From positions 4,991,501 through 5,055,500 of the forward strand of contig NC_058511.1 of assembly GCF_020382885.2 (NCBI RefSeq): DNA of 64,000 bases. The letters are read 5' to 3'. Positions 35,801 through 48,800 of this stretch are shown one piece after another. A program made the position numbers and the translations under genes. Origin of the DNA: Scatophagus argus. Its lineage: Eukaryota; Chordata; Actinopteri; Scatophagidae. Each line of letters starts with the position of its first letter. Position 1 is the stretch's first letter. A model generated the notes under the pieces. That model was not told where the DNA came from. It saw only the letters and a list, made by a program, of their open reading frames with translations, and searched no databases.

Positions 35801-38800
35801 ACCACATCACCATGCCGTTTACATTGCTAACATTCAAACCAGGCCTTGCTTTGTTGGATGAAGCGAGGTGATCAGTCGAGCTGTGCGAGCTTTGATTGGG
35901 TGTTGGACTTAATGTTTCAGCCTGGTGACAGCGTGGATTAGGCCAGAATCAGACGTGATTGGTGGCTGTGATGGTTTGCCCTAAAAACAGGTCGAACTAC
36001 AGGCAGCAAACTGATCTCTTGCCTGGATGTGGTTATGTGATTATGGCAGCCATCTTAATGCCTTTACAGTCTAATTTGAATGCTGATGTGTGGCTGAAAT
36101 TTGGAGCCTGTTAGTTGGTGTTGCATGAATGTGTTCAGTTATTTAAAAGACATGAGAAATGCCGTGTTGTGGTCCAACAGCTAGAAAATCAGGTGTGACT
36201 TTGGCTGATTTCTGTGAGGTGATGCGACCGAAGCTGTGTGATGTTGAAAGCCGATTGCATGCTGGAGAAGGCAAATGTTACGCTTGACTAAAACAACATG
36301 TCATCGAACAAAACTCTTTTCACAGACCTTGACTTTTAAGCTGCAGAAGTACTTTCATTGTCCTGTGAGAGTCGGCGTAATCCTCGTCTGAATGACTCGA
36401 GTTTCTTGACTTTCAAACCCGGTCGTGAACTTGAACGGCTGCTCCCGCGTGCCTCCTGCAGAGAGGGGAGGGATGGAAATACAGCAGGGGGTGCCAGCAT
36501 TGGGTCAAACTGAAGGACGAGGGGGAAGGAAGGCTCAGGAGGGAGCCGAAAGGCCACAGGATGCAGAAGCTTGCAGTGATGAAAACTCGCATTAGCTTTT
36601 TAATCATGAGGTGTTTGTAGTGCTGACTGTTGATTATCTGTCTTTGTGTCTGCCCAGTAGGTTGTTTTTTTATATATATTATTATTACTATCTCATAACA
36701 TGACAGTCATTAGTGAAGTTTGGTGTGGTTAGTTAGCTGTGTGTTTCTGAATTAGTGTTATGAGTCAAAGCTTCTTCTCCGTACAACATTTTTACTTATT
36801 TCCTTTTTCCCTCTTTTGCGTGAAGAGTCCTTCCACTCCAGCTCACCCAAACTGCTTTTCCCGGCTCATGTCATGGATTCCTGGCTCCCATGAATTTCAC
36901 ATTAATTTTTTTTCCTGAGAAAATCCAGGACATGAACTGGGAGGTTTCTAGGTGAGCTGGTGTGGAATGACCCTGAACCCGCTGCGCTGTTTGCTAACAT
37001 GACGCGTATCTTTGAGCCGGTTCGAGGTGCAAAAATGAAAGCATTATTTTCTCATTGTTTAAAATGTGTTGCATTGTGGAGTTTCAGATACACAATCTGA
37101 CTGCGGTTTTGTTCGTCAAGTAAAATTTGAGCAGCTACTTTCCAGCACCTTAGGATTTCTATTTGTTTTATTTTTAAATACTATTTTCGATGTAGACACT
37201 TTAAAGATCGCTCTACTTCATAATCTGTATGTAGTCTCTTTTTGTACTGTAGCTTCAATTGGTTTTTAAGTTCTGTTTAATTTACTTCTTGTTAAACTGG
37301 CAGAAATGACGGTTAGTTCGGTCAGTATCATCTGTATATGGAACGACTGACTGATTGATAGATGGAAAAATGATCATCGTTGGGATTTGCATGTTTGGAC
37401 TGTTGGTCGCACGGAACAAGATGTCGCCTGGGGCTTGAGAAATTTGCAATGAGCAAATTTCTCAAGCCCTCAAGTGTTTTGTTAACCGCGAAACGTTGAA
37501 GGAAATAAACTTTAGTCGGAGCCCCTTTTGATGTTCACGTGTTACATGATGTACTGAAGGGCATTTGAAGATTCTAAATTGTATTCGCACTGTTGTTGTT
37601 GTAAAGGCAGAGTGAGACTTGGCAGCATAGCGGCTTGTGTAGGTTGAGCAGGGACGGTTGGATGCCCGCTGTCCTCTACCCACGCTGCTGTGCTGCCAGG
37701 CTGAAGGCCTTGTGACTCTTCTCATTGCAGGCAGACAAACGGGCACACCACAATGCGCTGGAGCGCAAGCGTAGGGACCACATCAAAGACAGCTTTCACA
37801 GCCTCCGGGACTCGGTACCCGCCCTGCAGGGAGAAAAGGTTGGTAAAGCTCAGCCTGCAGGTCCCCAGGCACACAAAATGGCTCATGTAAGAAATTTTTG
37901 AACTTTTTCTGCTGCTATTTTGCCATGTGTTTGTTAAAAAAGGTTAAGTATGATGTTTCCGGGTTTGGTTCTATGAGTCTTAGTGCAAAGGGTAATTCAG
38001 GGCATTTCCAGCATGAGGTAATTTTAATGATTTCTAGTGAATGTGCAGAGATGCAGATGTCTCCACTGGCTTTGTGTGTGTCAGTGTAACGGTTGAAGGG
38101 ACTGGGAGGAGGGCAGACTGGCAGCAGCAAGACCGCGATGCAGCCTAAATACTTGGATCAGCGTCAGGAAGTTATTATGAGGAAATTTTGTTGCTCTCTT
38201 CCTGTTTTGACATCCATGACATTGAGAGCATTTGGAGCTGGTTCAGTCAACCGGACACCCACTTTTATTTTCCCCTAAAAGACCAGTTTGTGACTGACGC
38301 AGCGTGAAGGGCAGGGTTTCACCAAACGATGTGAGGGATGTTTGCTGATCATTTGGAAGATGTGTTGGGCTACAGCCGCCTCGTTGCTCGACTCCCGCCT
38401 CTCTCCCAGGCCCGTACTGCCATTACAGCTCTGTTTTAGGGCCGTCTTGCGGTATGTTTTCCTCGTGAGGGGAAGCAGAGCATAATGTGAAGAGAATTTT
38501 AGGACTCGGTACAAAACCTCAATACTCGATTTGGCACAGAATGAAAACTGGTCCTCATTTGAATCAAGATTTGAATCAAGTAGAGTTCTTGTATGTCACT
38601 TATATTGAGAAGAAGTTTATCTTACAGAAAGCAGCTTGTGGAATATCATGTTTATATTTCTTAATAGAAGGGTGTTAAAGAAGTACAGTTTTCAAGAGTT
38701 TCTACAAGAAAATTGCTGAGGTGCGAGCCACCAAATTGTATTTCATTCCCCAAACCACTTAAGAAAATAATTGGCATACTTATCAGTTGTGAAAGCCGAT

Positions 38801-40729
38801 TCATCACTATATAAAGTTTTACTGATTTTTGAATGACATGTCAGAAGATGGACTTTGAGACTATAAAACACTGCCTTTAATTTGATTTGATACCCAGCCC
38901 TAACGAGCGCGGATCTCGCTGCTGCTGGTATTAATGAACAGCCACGGCAAACAGCTGTGTTAATTGGAGAGGCAGCTCGCGCTTGTCAAACAAGTCTCTG
39001 CAGAGCTTGAAGACTTTGGGGCGGCCAGTCAGCGGACGGTCAGCGCTTTTCGTTTCCTGTAATCTGGGCCAACACTCTGACAGTAACGTGTCAGGGTTGT
39101 GACCCGGCGTGTGGATGTCAGACTGAAGTGCTAGAAGATTCAGAGAGGTTAAGAGGAGGCAAGCTGTGCAGAAACACACAGCGTAGTCTTAGATTCCCCT
39201 GTAGCCCCCCGTCCCTGCAGTTGTTTAAGCTTTGCAGCATGTCAGCCTGTGGGCTCCAGTCTCTGCGTTAGCATCACAACAGGAAACAACATTTTTTTGT
39301 TGTCAGAAATCTGAATGATAAGAATTCTGTGTACTTGCGTCATTGCTTCAATTTCTGCATGTGTCACTAACAGCAGTCTACCAAACAGGCGTCTCGAGCT
39401 CAAATCCTAGACAAAGCCACAGAGTACATCCAGTACATGAGACGAAAAAACCACACACACCAGCAGGACATCGACGACCTGAAGAGGCAGAACGCGGTGC
39501 TGGAGCAGCAAGGTATTTCAGCACTGTTTCACTGTCACGTTGTTCTGCAGGCTGGGGATACGTTGTGTTATTTGGACTCATTATTCTGCAAAAGCTTCAT
39601 TTCAGAATGGGGATCATCAGTGCCAGACCAAACAGAAAGCTCACATTTGACCTGCCACAGCCAGAGAAGGGAGGGTGGGGGAAATACAAATGCTTCTCCA
39701 ACATGTTTGTTTTGGTTGGATGCAGTAGTGAGATAAAGGAGCATGTGGATGAATAGTTTGAGAACATGTTTTCCTAATCAAGATCAAAGTGTTTGTGCCA
39801 TGACAGCAGCAGATGAATGGAAAGTTTAGCACCCATCTCAAATGTTTCATAGTAAAATGATGTTTAAGCTGTTTGTCAGTGGCTAAAAAGCTCGCAGAGC
39901 TTATTTTTTTAAAATACTGATGTCATGAATTGAAAGCCTACCCATCCTACCTGCAGATAACTGATTTAAATTTTCACGCAGTTTCATAATTTGGTGGCAC
40001 AGTATTCATTCATTTCATGGTGTAATAGTGGCACTAAAACTCAAAGGAAGAAAAGGATCTCAAGTGTGATCTCAGTGGTAGCCACAGGAAGTGCTGCGTA
40101 TTACTGTTTTTGTAGAGGAACTCTTGTCAGTTTTTTTTGAAAATGATGAAGGAGAGACATGAAAACCTCCATGAGAAAATCCATCGAGTGAAAAGATGCC
40201 GTCGATGCTGATGTTCCTCGAAAACGGGGCTTGGTTGGAGCCGCAGAACCAGGAAGAGGCTCGGCAGCGCTGCACTGCACGTATTAGTTGGGAGCTGCTG
40301 TTGGTTTGATAAGCTATTTATGGCAAAGTGGACGTGATAAGTCAGCAGGGCAGGGTTGTGTAAAACTCTGTGGTGTATTTGTTGGCTTCTTCCATTTTGG
40401 ATCTGGTTATCTGCATTTCCTCTGAGATCATTTCGTTCAGTTCAGACATGCGATGCGTCCCCAGCCTGAATATTTTTGCGCTCTGTCATCTGAAGTCCAT
40501 CTTTTCATCTCTCTCCTTGCTCTCCTCTTGTGCTCATGCAGTCCGTGCTCTGGAGAAGGTGAAAGGCTCCGTCCAGCTCCAGACCAGCTACTCATCGTCT
40601 GACAGCAGCTTGTACACCAATCCCAAAGGCAGCGCCGTGTCGGCGTTCGACGGAGGCTCTGACTCGAGCTCCGAGTCGGAGGCGGAGGAGCCGCCCAACA
40701 GGAAGAAGCTGCGCGTGGAGGCCAGCTAG
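32881..40729 (+). CDS. max: MAX, bHLH-leucine zipper partner of MYC
   Basis: Exons are 32881-32916, 33210-33236, 37731-37838, 39389-39512 and 40542-40729. The long form is 483 nt and 160 aa, the same length as human MAX p22. The acidic N-terminus reads [12 protein letters not shown]. The basic region [17 protein letters not shown] contacts CACGTG DNA, the helix-loop-helix follows, and the zipper begins in exon 4 ([15 protein letters not shown]). The C-terminus has [14 protein letters not shown] and the nuclear signal [13 protein letters not shown] dimerises with MYC, MXD, MNT and MGA in the nucleus. The 27-nt second exon matches the optional nine-residue insert that separates p22 from p21. 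Intron 2 is 4.5 kb and intron 1 only 293 bp. MAX is tail to tail with FNTB, as in human. Confidence 0.97.
33210..33236 (+). other. max: MAX 27-nt optional microexon (EDSPRYHSV)
   Basis: The acceptor is ttctttgcag and the donor is gtgcgt. Both flanking junctions are phase 0, so inclusion or skipping keeps frame. Residues EDSPRYHSV align with human EEQPRFQSA, including the two SP/QP and SA/SV positions beside the basic region that are affected by phosphorylation in mammals (family knowledge). Confidence 0.9.
37431..37469 (+). repeat. max: Perfect 17-bp inverted repeat with 5-nt loop, MAX intron 2
   Basis: The arms are gggcttgagaaatttgc and gcaaatttctcaagccc, with loop aatga. Stems this long and perfect are unusual outside transposon ends. 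No flanking transposon features were seen. Confidence 0.95.
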
Positions 40730-42140
40730 AGAGCTGAGCGTCTGGAACCCGGCCAAGGTCGAGGCGGTGGGGCACAAGGGACGGCGAGAGGGAACGCGGC
40801 CTTCAAAGCTCTCGGGGCTCATGGACCTCTCCCCCCCTTCGTAACAGCCACCACCCCAGTCCTCCCTCGCCGTCTTCTCTCCTCCATCTCTGGGTGGGCT
40901 CGCACTGGAGACTCATGACCCCCTCAAGCCTCCACACATCGCCGCCACAATCGTCTCTCTTTTCCCCCCGATCTCCAAGAACAGGAGGGAGGAAGTCAGC
41001 AGGGTGGGAGATGACTGCTTCAATCCATCTAGAGAGCTTCAGGTTTTTTCCCCTTCTCATCCCTCTCTTTCTCTCTTTTCTTTGGTTCTCCGTCATTGGT
41101 ATTTCCCCCTTAGCAACGTCAACAATCCAAAACCCAAAAAGAGGCAGCTTGGCTACTTAAGGACTTTATGCTTTTTTGTACCCTCAATGAAGCCCCTCCT
41201 CCTCCCTGCGGAGCTTTTTGGGAGGAGGGGAGGGCGTGCCAGGCGTACTCCTCCAAGCACTGCTATATTATATATTTTGTTTTTTCGTTTATTTTGTTAT
41301 TCTTGATGGAAAAAAAAACCTGTTTAGAATTTACACACACACACCTAGATAAATCGTCCTGAAGAGGTTTACCTTTTTAAAATTAAAATAAAAAAAAAAT
41401 CATTTGTAGCTTACTTTTTCCACTTAAGAATGTGAAGACGATTGAAGCAAATGTTTAACTGATACCCACCTCAGGCCCACTCGATTGCAGGTGTTTTCTG
41501 CCCGACACGTTTGTTAACACAAGATTTAAGAAAAAAAAAGATGACTCCTTTTGTTGAAATTGATGTTTTGAAGGAGAATATTCCTGAACTTGTATCGTAT
41601 TTTGTCCTTTAGCTTGAAGTAGTGAATGACTTTAGGTGGCTGAATACGTTAGGCATCTCGTTTTATATATTATAAAAAGCATTGATTGGATGTTTTCAAG
41701 TTCAAAAGTATGTTATGCATTTTGTAGTAATCTCACAAGTAATGGGAAAATGCCAATTTGTCACATGTAGTTTTCCTTAAGGGTATGACATAGGTATTGA
41801 ATGTCAAAGGTAGTTCCCGTCTTTTGCAGTACAAGGAAGCGAAGTCAGTCCTTGTTGATGTGTTGTGCTTTACACGGTAAAAATCAATGTTGCTGAATTC
41901 CCCCAAGGAAAAAAAAAAAAAAAAGGAAGCATTTTGCCTGTCTAGGAAACGTGTGTGTATGTATATTGTTTCCATTTTCTTTCCATTTAGGAGGATATAA
42001 TTAGTGTAACAGGTCTTTGTTTGTCCGATTCCATTCCATGGAAATTACAAGTATGTTGTACATACTGCCAACAATTGTCTTGCAAGTTGAGGCCTACCTT
42101 TACTATGAGACTATAAAATAAACTATTTTATCCTTTAACG
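40730..42140 (+). other. max: MAX 3'UTR
   Basis: Runs from the TAG to AATAAA at 42117. C/T-rich to 41230, AT-rich after that, with an A-rich run at about 41909-41925. No coding sequence. Confidence 0.6.
42117..42122 (+). terminator. max: Polyadenylation signal AATAAA, likely MAX
   Basis: AATAAA is followed by a T-rich stretch (ctctttgattttatttgttt). Another AATAAA at 42271-42276 is an alternative. Confidence 0.6.
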
Positions 42141-43160
42141 CGCCCTCTTTGATTTTATTTGTTTCTTTGAAAGAGTTTCTCTCATTGCTTTCGGGACTGG
42201 CTGTGGCGCAGCAGGCAAACAAGACCTTTTCTGGTTTTTCTGGTTTCCAGTGATGGAGGCAGGTGTCTACAATAAAGACTGTGGACATTATGTACTTTTA
42301 TGTGTGATTATGCAACAGGAAAGTGGAAGCAAAAGAACTGGGCCAGCTGATGTTTTTGTGTGTGTGTGTGTGAGCAACAGCCAGCCTGCTCGCAGTGTGT
42401 GTGCGGGATGAATGCGTCTTTTCTTATTTCAGGGATTGACTTTTTATTTCCTGCGTTGAGCCTGGATTTGTAGAAATGCTGGGGTCAAACTTTGCCCTGT
42501 AACAACGCATGCTTAGCCCAAAGATGAAGACGTGTTTCATATCTGACAGCTGCTTTCAAACCAAACTCGAGTTTTCCATAACTCAGCTTCTGACATGTTA
42601 GTTACAATCTTTGAGTTTGACTTTAATCTGACAAAACAAGCTTGTTTTAAGATGTAATCTGGGAGTTTGGGGAATTTTCCTTTGTTCTTTTTTCTTTTTT
42701 TATAAACCGAACTGATAATTCGATAAATGACCGTTCGTTTAAACCCTAAACTAAACTCAAGTGAATGTTTTTTTTTTTTTTTAAATAAAGATTTGTCTCA
42801 AGTGTTCACCAGTCACTCAACAGTCATAAAGGATTTTATAACACCATCATGAAAAGTTCCATATAAAGGTTTATTAGCTCAGGTTAGAACGTTTCACTTT
42901 TATTTCAGAAAACAACAAGCATTGCAAGCAAAAATTCAGCTGGATGCGAAGCTGCACGCACACACACACGCACACACACGACCGCTGACTTCAGTTCAGC
43001 CAAACTGCTCCTAAACTCCAGCCCTCGTCTCTACTGAGGGTTGACCATCCGACCGCTTCTCGGGCTCGTCTCCGGCAGACCAGACCGCTGTTTGGCTGGT
43101 CCCGGTCGGTTCCTTAGAGTTGGCTGGTTCGAACACAGTGACGTCTCTGCTGCACACTAA
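42141..43160. other. MAX-FNTB convergent intergenic and FNTB 3'UTR
   Basis: Short (GT)n near 42357-42371, T-rich run near 42767-42783, and minus-strand AATAAA signals at 42870-42875 and near 42898 that suit FNTB. The FNTB stop lies at 43161. Confidence 0.55.
42870..42875 (-). terminator. fntb: Polyadenylation signal AATAAA, likely FNTB
   Basis: On the minus strand AATAAA lies about 285 bases after the FNTB stop, giving a short 3'UTR. A second AATAAA about 28 bp upstream could also serve. Confidence 0.5.
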
Positions 43161-45758
43161 CTAGGAGTGATGGTCATCTGATCCGGAGGCGGCGGCGGGG
43201 TCCGTCGCCAGCAGGGTGTCATCGGCAGGGGCTCCCGGCTGCTTGTTGTTGTCGGGGACGGGCTGCCTGTGAAAGTACTGCAGGGCCTGAGCCACTTTCT
43301 CTGGACAAATATTGTAAACTGGATGAGTTGGAGCCTGGAAGACAAAAACCAGAGCAAAATAAGACAGCTGTTGCACCATAATGTTTTCAGACTTATTCAC
43401 TCAAAAGTGGTCCAAAAGCTTTATCTGCCGAGGATGTAACCACAGTGTCAGTATTAAATATACTACATGTCTTCATTTTTTAAATTTATTTATTTTTTTA
43501 CTGATTTCTTCTGTGTGAAACTGGCCTGCTGAAGAAGAATCCATTTCTTTAAACCCTTTGGCCCTGTTTTAAAATTGCATGTAAATGGAATCTTCACCCT
43601 TTATGAATTCACATTTCCAAAAGCCAAACTGCCAAATGCTGTTCTTCACTCATCTGCGTGTGGAGGCAATACAACATTTAAGTCTTTTGAAATCCAACCC
43701 AACAAGAAATCCTGAACAAAAGCGTCCCTCAAACACACACAGAGCCAAGTATCTGCTGCATGCATTAGAGCATCTGTTCATGATACTGCGTTCCCACCCA
43801 GAAGGTTTGCAAATAAAGGGACAGAGTGAGGAAAAAATATTCTTAGTTTCTAAAGCATAAAGTCCAGTTTTACCACAGATGTAATGAAACGCTGTGGGGT
43901 GACTGGCTGTCTTCTATGCATATGCATGAACGGGAGGCAGACTTACTGTAACCAGCTGTATGTGCCAGTAATACGACAGGAAACAGGAAAATAAAGCCAA
44001 CACCACTGCCGTTGCCACTGACATCTTTAAGCAAAACCACATTTTTAGTTTGACTGCTTCACTCGCTGACTCCACCCCTCAGTGCTTGTCCTTTAATATT
44101 TACATCAAAATGCAACAAGTTTGGGAACCGAATCCTGTAGACGGTCACAGTGAAAACATAAGGCAGGCGAGATATTTTAAAAACGAAGAACACAGTCAGC
44201 CTTTCTTGACTGTTACAGCAGGTGCATGCAACTAAATTCACATGCAAATGAATCTGCACACACTGCTAAACTGGCAGATAAAAAAGCCAGCAGTTAAATA
44301 ATTCACATAGTGGGGGGAAAAAAGACGATGAGTTCAGGGGCATCAGGGGCAAAATGAGCAGTCGATGAGACTTAATAAAAAGGCTTTTTTAGTTTACAAA
44401 TTCTTCTTTTTCAATGACCTGCAGATAAAGATTATGTAAATGCTGTTGTTCCAACTTGTGTAACAAACAAATGATTCCCAAACAGGAGAACTTGTACCCT
44501 GGGGGGGGACATTTGTAGCTCAATTAAATTTTTTTTTAAAAATGATGACAAAATGGAACCAGACTAGCTGCTTCCAGTCTTGGTGTGCTGACTGCAGTGT
44601 CATATTTAGTGAACACACATGAGAGTGGTATAAATTTTGCCATCCAACTCTCAGCAAGACTGAGAGGAAGCATATTTTCCCAAATGGCACCACATGGCAC
44701 TTTAAACACCACATGCTGCTATTGACAGCGCATGAAAAGTAGTTTGCAAGCTAGCAGAAAGAGGTACTCATCTGACAGATTCTTTAAAAAAGTGTTGGGA
44801 ACCACTGAGGACAACTGAATTTAGTCTTCAGAACAAACTACACTGGACTTTTAACCAGTGCAGGCATTTTTCCAAGGGACTGGTGAGAAGTTGTCATTAT
44901 AATGGAGGAGATAAACTATATAGACAAAAGTAATTGGACAGGGGTTAATGTTAATGTCTTAATGTTTCAGCATACCAAGTAATTTTAGACGATGCTATGC
45001 CCAGCACCTTTGGGATGAACTGGAACAGAGACTGTGAGTCAGGCCTTTGGGTCCAACATCAGTGACTGACATCACAAACGCTCTACTGCATGAATGCGCA
45101 AACATTCTCACAAAACAATCCACAGTCTTGAGAAAAGCCTTCCCAGAAGAGTGGAGCAACTCCATATCAACGTCTATGTATTTAGAATGCAGTGTGATGA
45201 TCAGGTGTCCACATACTTCTGTCTACACAGCATATCTTTAAAAGAGGTTTCACTTGTTTCTACTGAAATGAATCCATTCCGATCAGTAAAGAATCTGTTT
45301 CTGAATGCATCCGCCCACATCCACCCGTCTCTCCCTGCCGGCCCTGCTGCAGCCGCCTCACCAGTCGGTTCTCCTCCCTGCCGAGGATCATCTCATGATG
45401 GAGGTCCATGTTTCCAAAGTGCTGCGCTATGGAGAGGCCGCTCAGGCAGTAACACGTGTGGTAGAAATCTCTGGATCTGGACGCATGGAGATGGAACACA
45501 AGACAACGATGTGCATGAGTGAAACCATGTGAATCACATGTGTGTGCTGCCATGTGTCGTGTTGTGTGTGTGTGTGTGTGTGTGTGTCCAGATGGTGTGG
45601 GACTGACTTGCCGGGCTTATCCAGGAGGCCCCCTGTCGGGTTCTGACAGCACAGGAGGATGTACTCCTGCAGGGCCTGCTGCTCAAACATCCACTGCTGC
45701 CGGCTCAGCTCCGACTCTCCTGTGGACACACGCACGCACGCACGCGCACACACACACA

Positions 45759-45825
<67 letters not shown>

Positions 45826-48800
45826 GACTCTCATTAGTTTCACTTTTTGTTTTAAAAGGAAAAAAATAATTAAAAATAATGAATACAATTATTATTATCA
45901 TATCATATATATGAGTTATTCAAATGCATTCAAACTGGGCACATCAGCAGCAGCTCAGTCGCAATGTTGCCCGATTTTTCTCTTCACTCTCTATTGCTGG
46001 AAACATTTTCAACAAGTCAATTTACAGTAAATTGTGATAAAAAATGACCTCCTCTGTTCAAAAGGAGGCAGTTTTTAGCTGAACAGCTGGTCCAATTGCA
46101 AATTCATTTCTGTCGCTGACTTCCATTCAGTGTGGCTGAACCGTATGAAAGGAACACAAGCCGGAACAGGAGAAAACACACTGAAAATATCTGGGTCAAT
46201 GTGAGCAGAATCACTGTTTCTTTGTCAGCGATTTTCTGGTGGCTAAAGGGAAAATTCTCAATCCAGGTGAAGCCATTTTCCAGACAAGTTAGTGAGTGGG
46301 GGGGGGGGGGGGAAGGATGTAAATGATTTTGAGTTGTCTCTCAAGGTAGAAAGCAGTAATGATCTGAGTACTGATTAGGAAAAAACATCAGGGTTTTTAG
46401 CGGCCACTTCGTCTGTTTTACGCCTCTGCAGGCCGAACATACTGTACCTTCTTTGAATAAGGCTCTGTGGAGCAGAGGCAGGAGTCCAGCCTGCCAGAAA
46501 GAGTAGCAGCCGTCCACCAGTTTGTTACAGCGGCCCTGGAAGCCTCCTTCGAACCGCATCTGTCTGCTGACCACCCACCGCTGAGGAGAAACACAGCCTG
46601 TTTAAAAACACGTGTGAGGATGTTTAACCCTCCTGTTCACTTTCAAACACGCTGACCCTGAACGCAGCCAGCGTTCACGGGGCCACAGGGGGCCACAGGG
46701 GGCCACACGGGGCCACAGGGGGCCACAGGGGGCCACACGGGGCCACAGGGGGCCACGCGGGGCCACAGGGGGCCGGTGCTGTGGGTGTAGCAGAAGGTAT
46801 GAAGGAAAAACTGCGTCTCAACATTGCCAAAATGGGAAAGTGGGATGTCTGCAATATCGTTGCCACGGTAACCCATAATTGGTGCACATCCAGTCAGCTC
46901 GGCTTGGATTGAGTAATTGTGGAATATTGGGTGTAATAGCAGCTGGGGTCTAATCTGTCTGAGGAAGAGGAGAGGACGGCGCTCAGCTCGTTAACGTGTT
47001 AAAGCTCAAGGACAAAGAGAGGAGGAACAACACGGTGAAGAGCAGCGTTCACTCACTTCTTACAAACAACCCATTTTATGCAGCGTCTGTGCGTACTCAA
47101 AAGAGGAAACACACACAGAAATGTGCATCGCGGTCACTGTTTTTAGGTGGCCCGCATGGAGTTTGCCAATTCAGTGCAAAACATGCTGCTCTCGACTGTT
47201 TTCACGTAAAAGAGCCTTTTCCTCATGAAGTCACGAGGAAATCCGAGAAGACGTGTGACACGGACTGCGATCTTCATCATGAACGCTTCCTGCACGCCGC
47301 CGCTGAGCTTAGCGCAGACTTTATTTGATTAGATTTAAAGCAAATCAGATTTTCACTGAGTGATCATCACGGCCAAAAGAATTCATGACGACAACATTAT
47401 TGCGGTATGTGTTTCATAGTCATTAGCCAGACTGATCACTCAGTGGCTGCCATTAGTGCGCCATCTCTTCCTCTGCTCTTCACAGCCATCATGTAATGAG
47501 GTCACTCACAACGCCAGTGACTTTTCTCACATTCAGCTGAAGCACCGAAGTTAGTAATTTGCATCATATTTCAAACTTTCACACAAAAGCTTTGAAATGT
47601 CGTATTTTGTTTTGTTTTCGCAGCTTTTTCTCGCTGAACTAATTCCTAAAGATGCTTAAAATGTTGATGCTCTTCACTTCACTTCCTTGGAACGTACTGA
47701 GTAACAAACACAACAAGGTCACATGAATCTACATGAATGTTTTTTTCCCTCTCAGTATTAATGATTAATTCATTCTGCCACGGCTGTTTCGTGAAGCGTG
47801 ACTCACCCTACAGCATTCGATAAAGGGCAGCTTCATAAAAGCAGTTTTTTTCTTCACACCCACTCAAATACCACTTTAATTCAAAGGAAACAAAATGGCT
47901 GTCAGAAAGGAAAGACCTAAACAAGCCCTGTGACACATGTCTGACGTGGATAAGCGACACAGCTGTGCAGAGGCCACGCTGTACGCCGCCAGAGACCATC
48001 CACACCCTGAACCCCACCCAGCCGTCACCTCCAGCCCCGCCGACCCTCAGCTTAAACCAGTGAGCCAGAAGCCTGCATCTGTGGAGCCTCTGCAGGGGAA
48101 ACACAGAGCTGAGCTGTGGAGCTGGTTACAGGAGGAGGGACGTTTAACCAGCCTGTTGGCACGCGGGGTGCAGGTTTTCACATGCAAATTTGACTGACCG
48201 AAAAGAATTTGAATACATGCTGAATGACAGCAAAAGTGTGTTGGCAGCTGCTGCAGGAAGACTTTACATCCTTGACACTTTGAATTTTAAGAGGCATTTT
48301 GTCCCTGAACGATGACTGTAAACGGAGCGTAGAGGAAACCAAAGCACAAAGAGCCGTGTTTCTCCTTCAGTAAGAGATGTTAAAAACATCATGTCTTTAA
48401 CTTTGTGTCATTAAGAATCTAACCTGCTGCAGAGTCCCTGAACAGAAGAGTTTAAAGCTCCAGGGCTCCTGATTCTGACCTCTCACTTCTCTGGAATCAG
48501 CAAAACGACAGGAAGTGGCGACAATGCAGGCCACAAACTGATGTAAACTTCATCCACTAATATCCAAGAGCCACCAAGAGCCCGGCAGCATCACAATAAA
48601 GTCACGGTGTTGTTTACAGCTACGTCTCTAAATCACTCCGAGAAACAGAAAGTCAAGATTCACAAAATGCAACAATCTAAAAATCACGCCATAAAAAAAG
48701 ATAACCTGTGTAATATTTCATTCCTAAAAGAAGGGTGTCCAGCAGACATTATGAGTCGTTACATCATGAAATCTCACTCTGGGTTATAACGTGTTATTCT

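Noticed and set aside
45442-46030. Frames of repeated Cys-Val or His-Thr
   Set aside because: Translations of (GT)n and (CA)n microsatellites.
46643-46887. Repeated Val-Ala-Pro-Cys-Gly-Pro frames
   Set aside because: Translation of the 10-bp minisatellite in an FNTB intron.
47937-48197. 86-codon plus-strand frame in an FNTB intron
   Set aside because: No start context, splice signals or resemblance to known proteins; likely chance.
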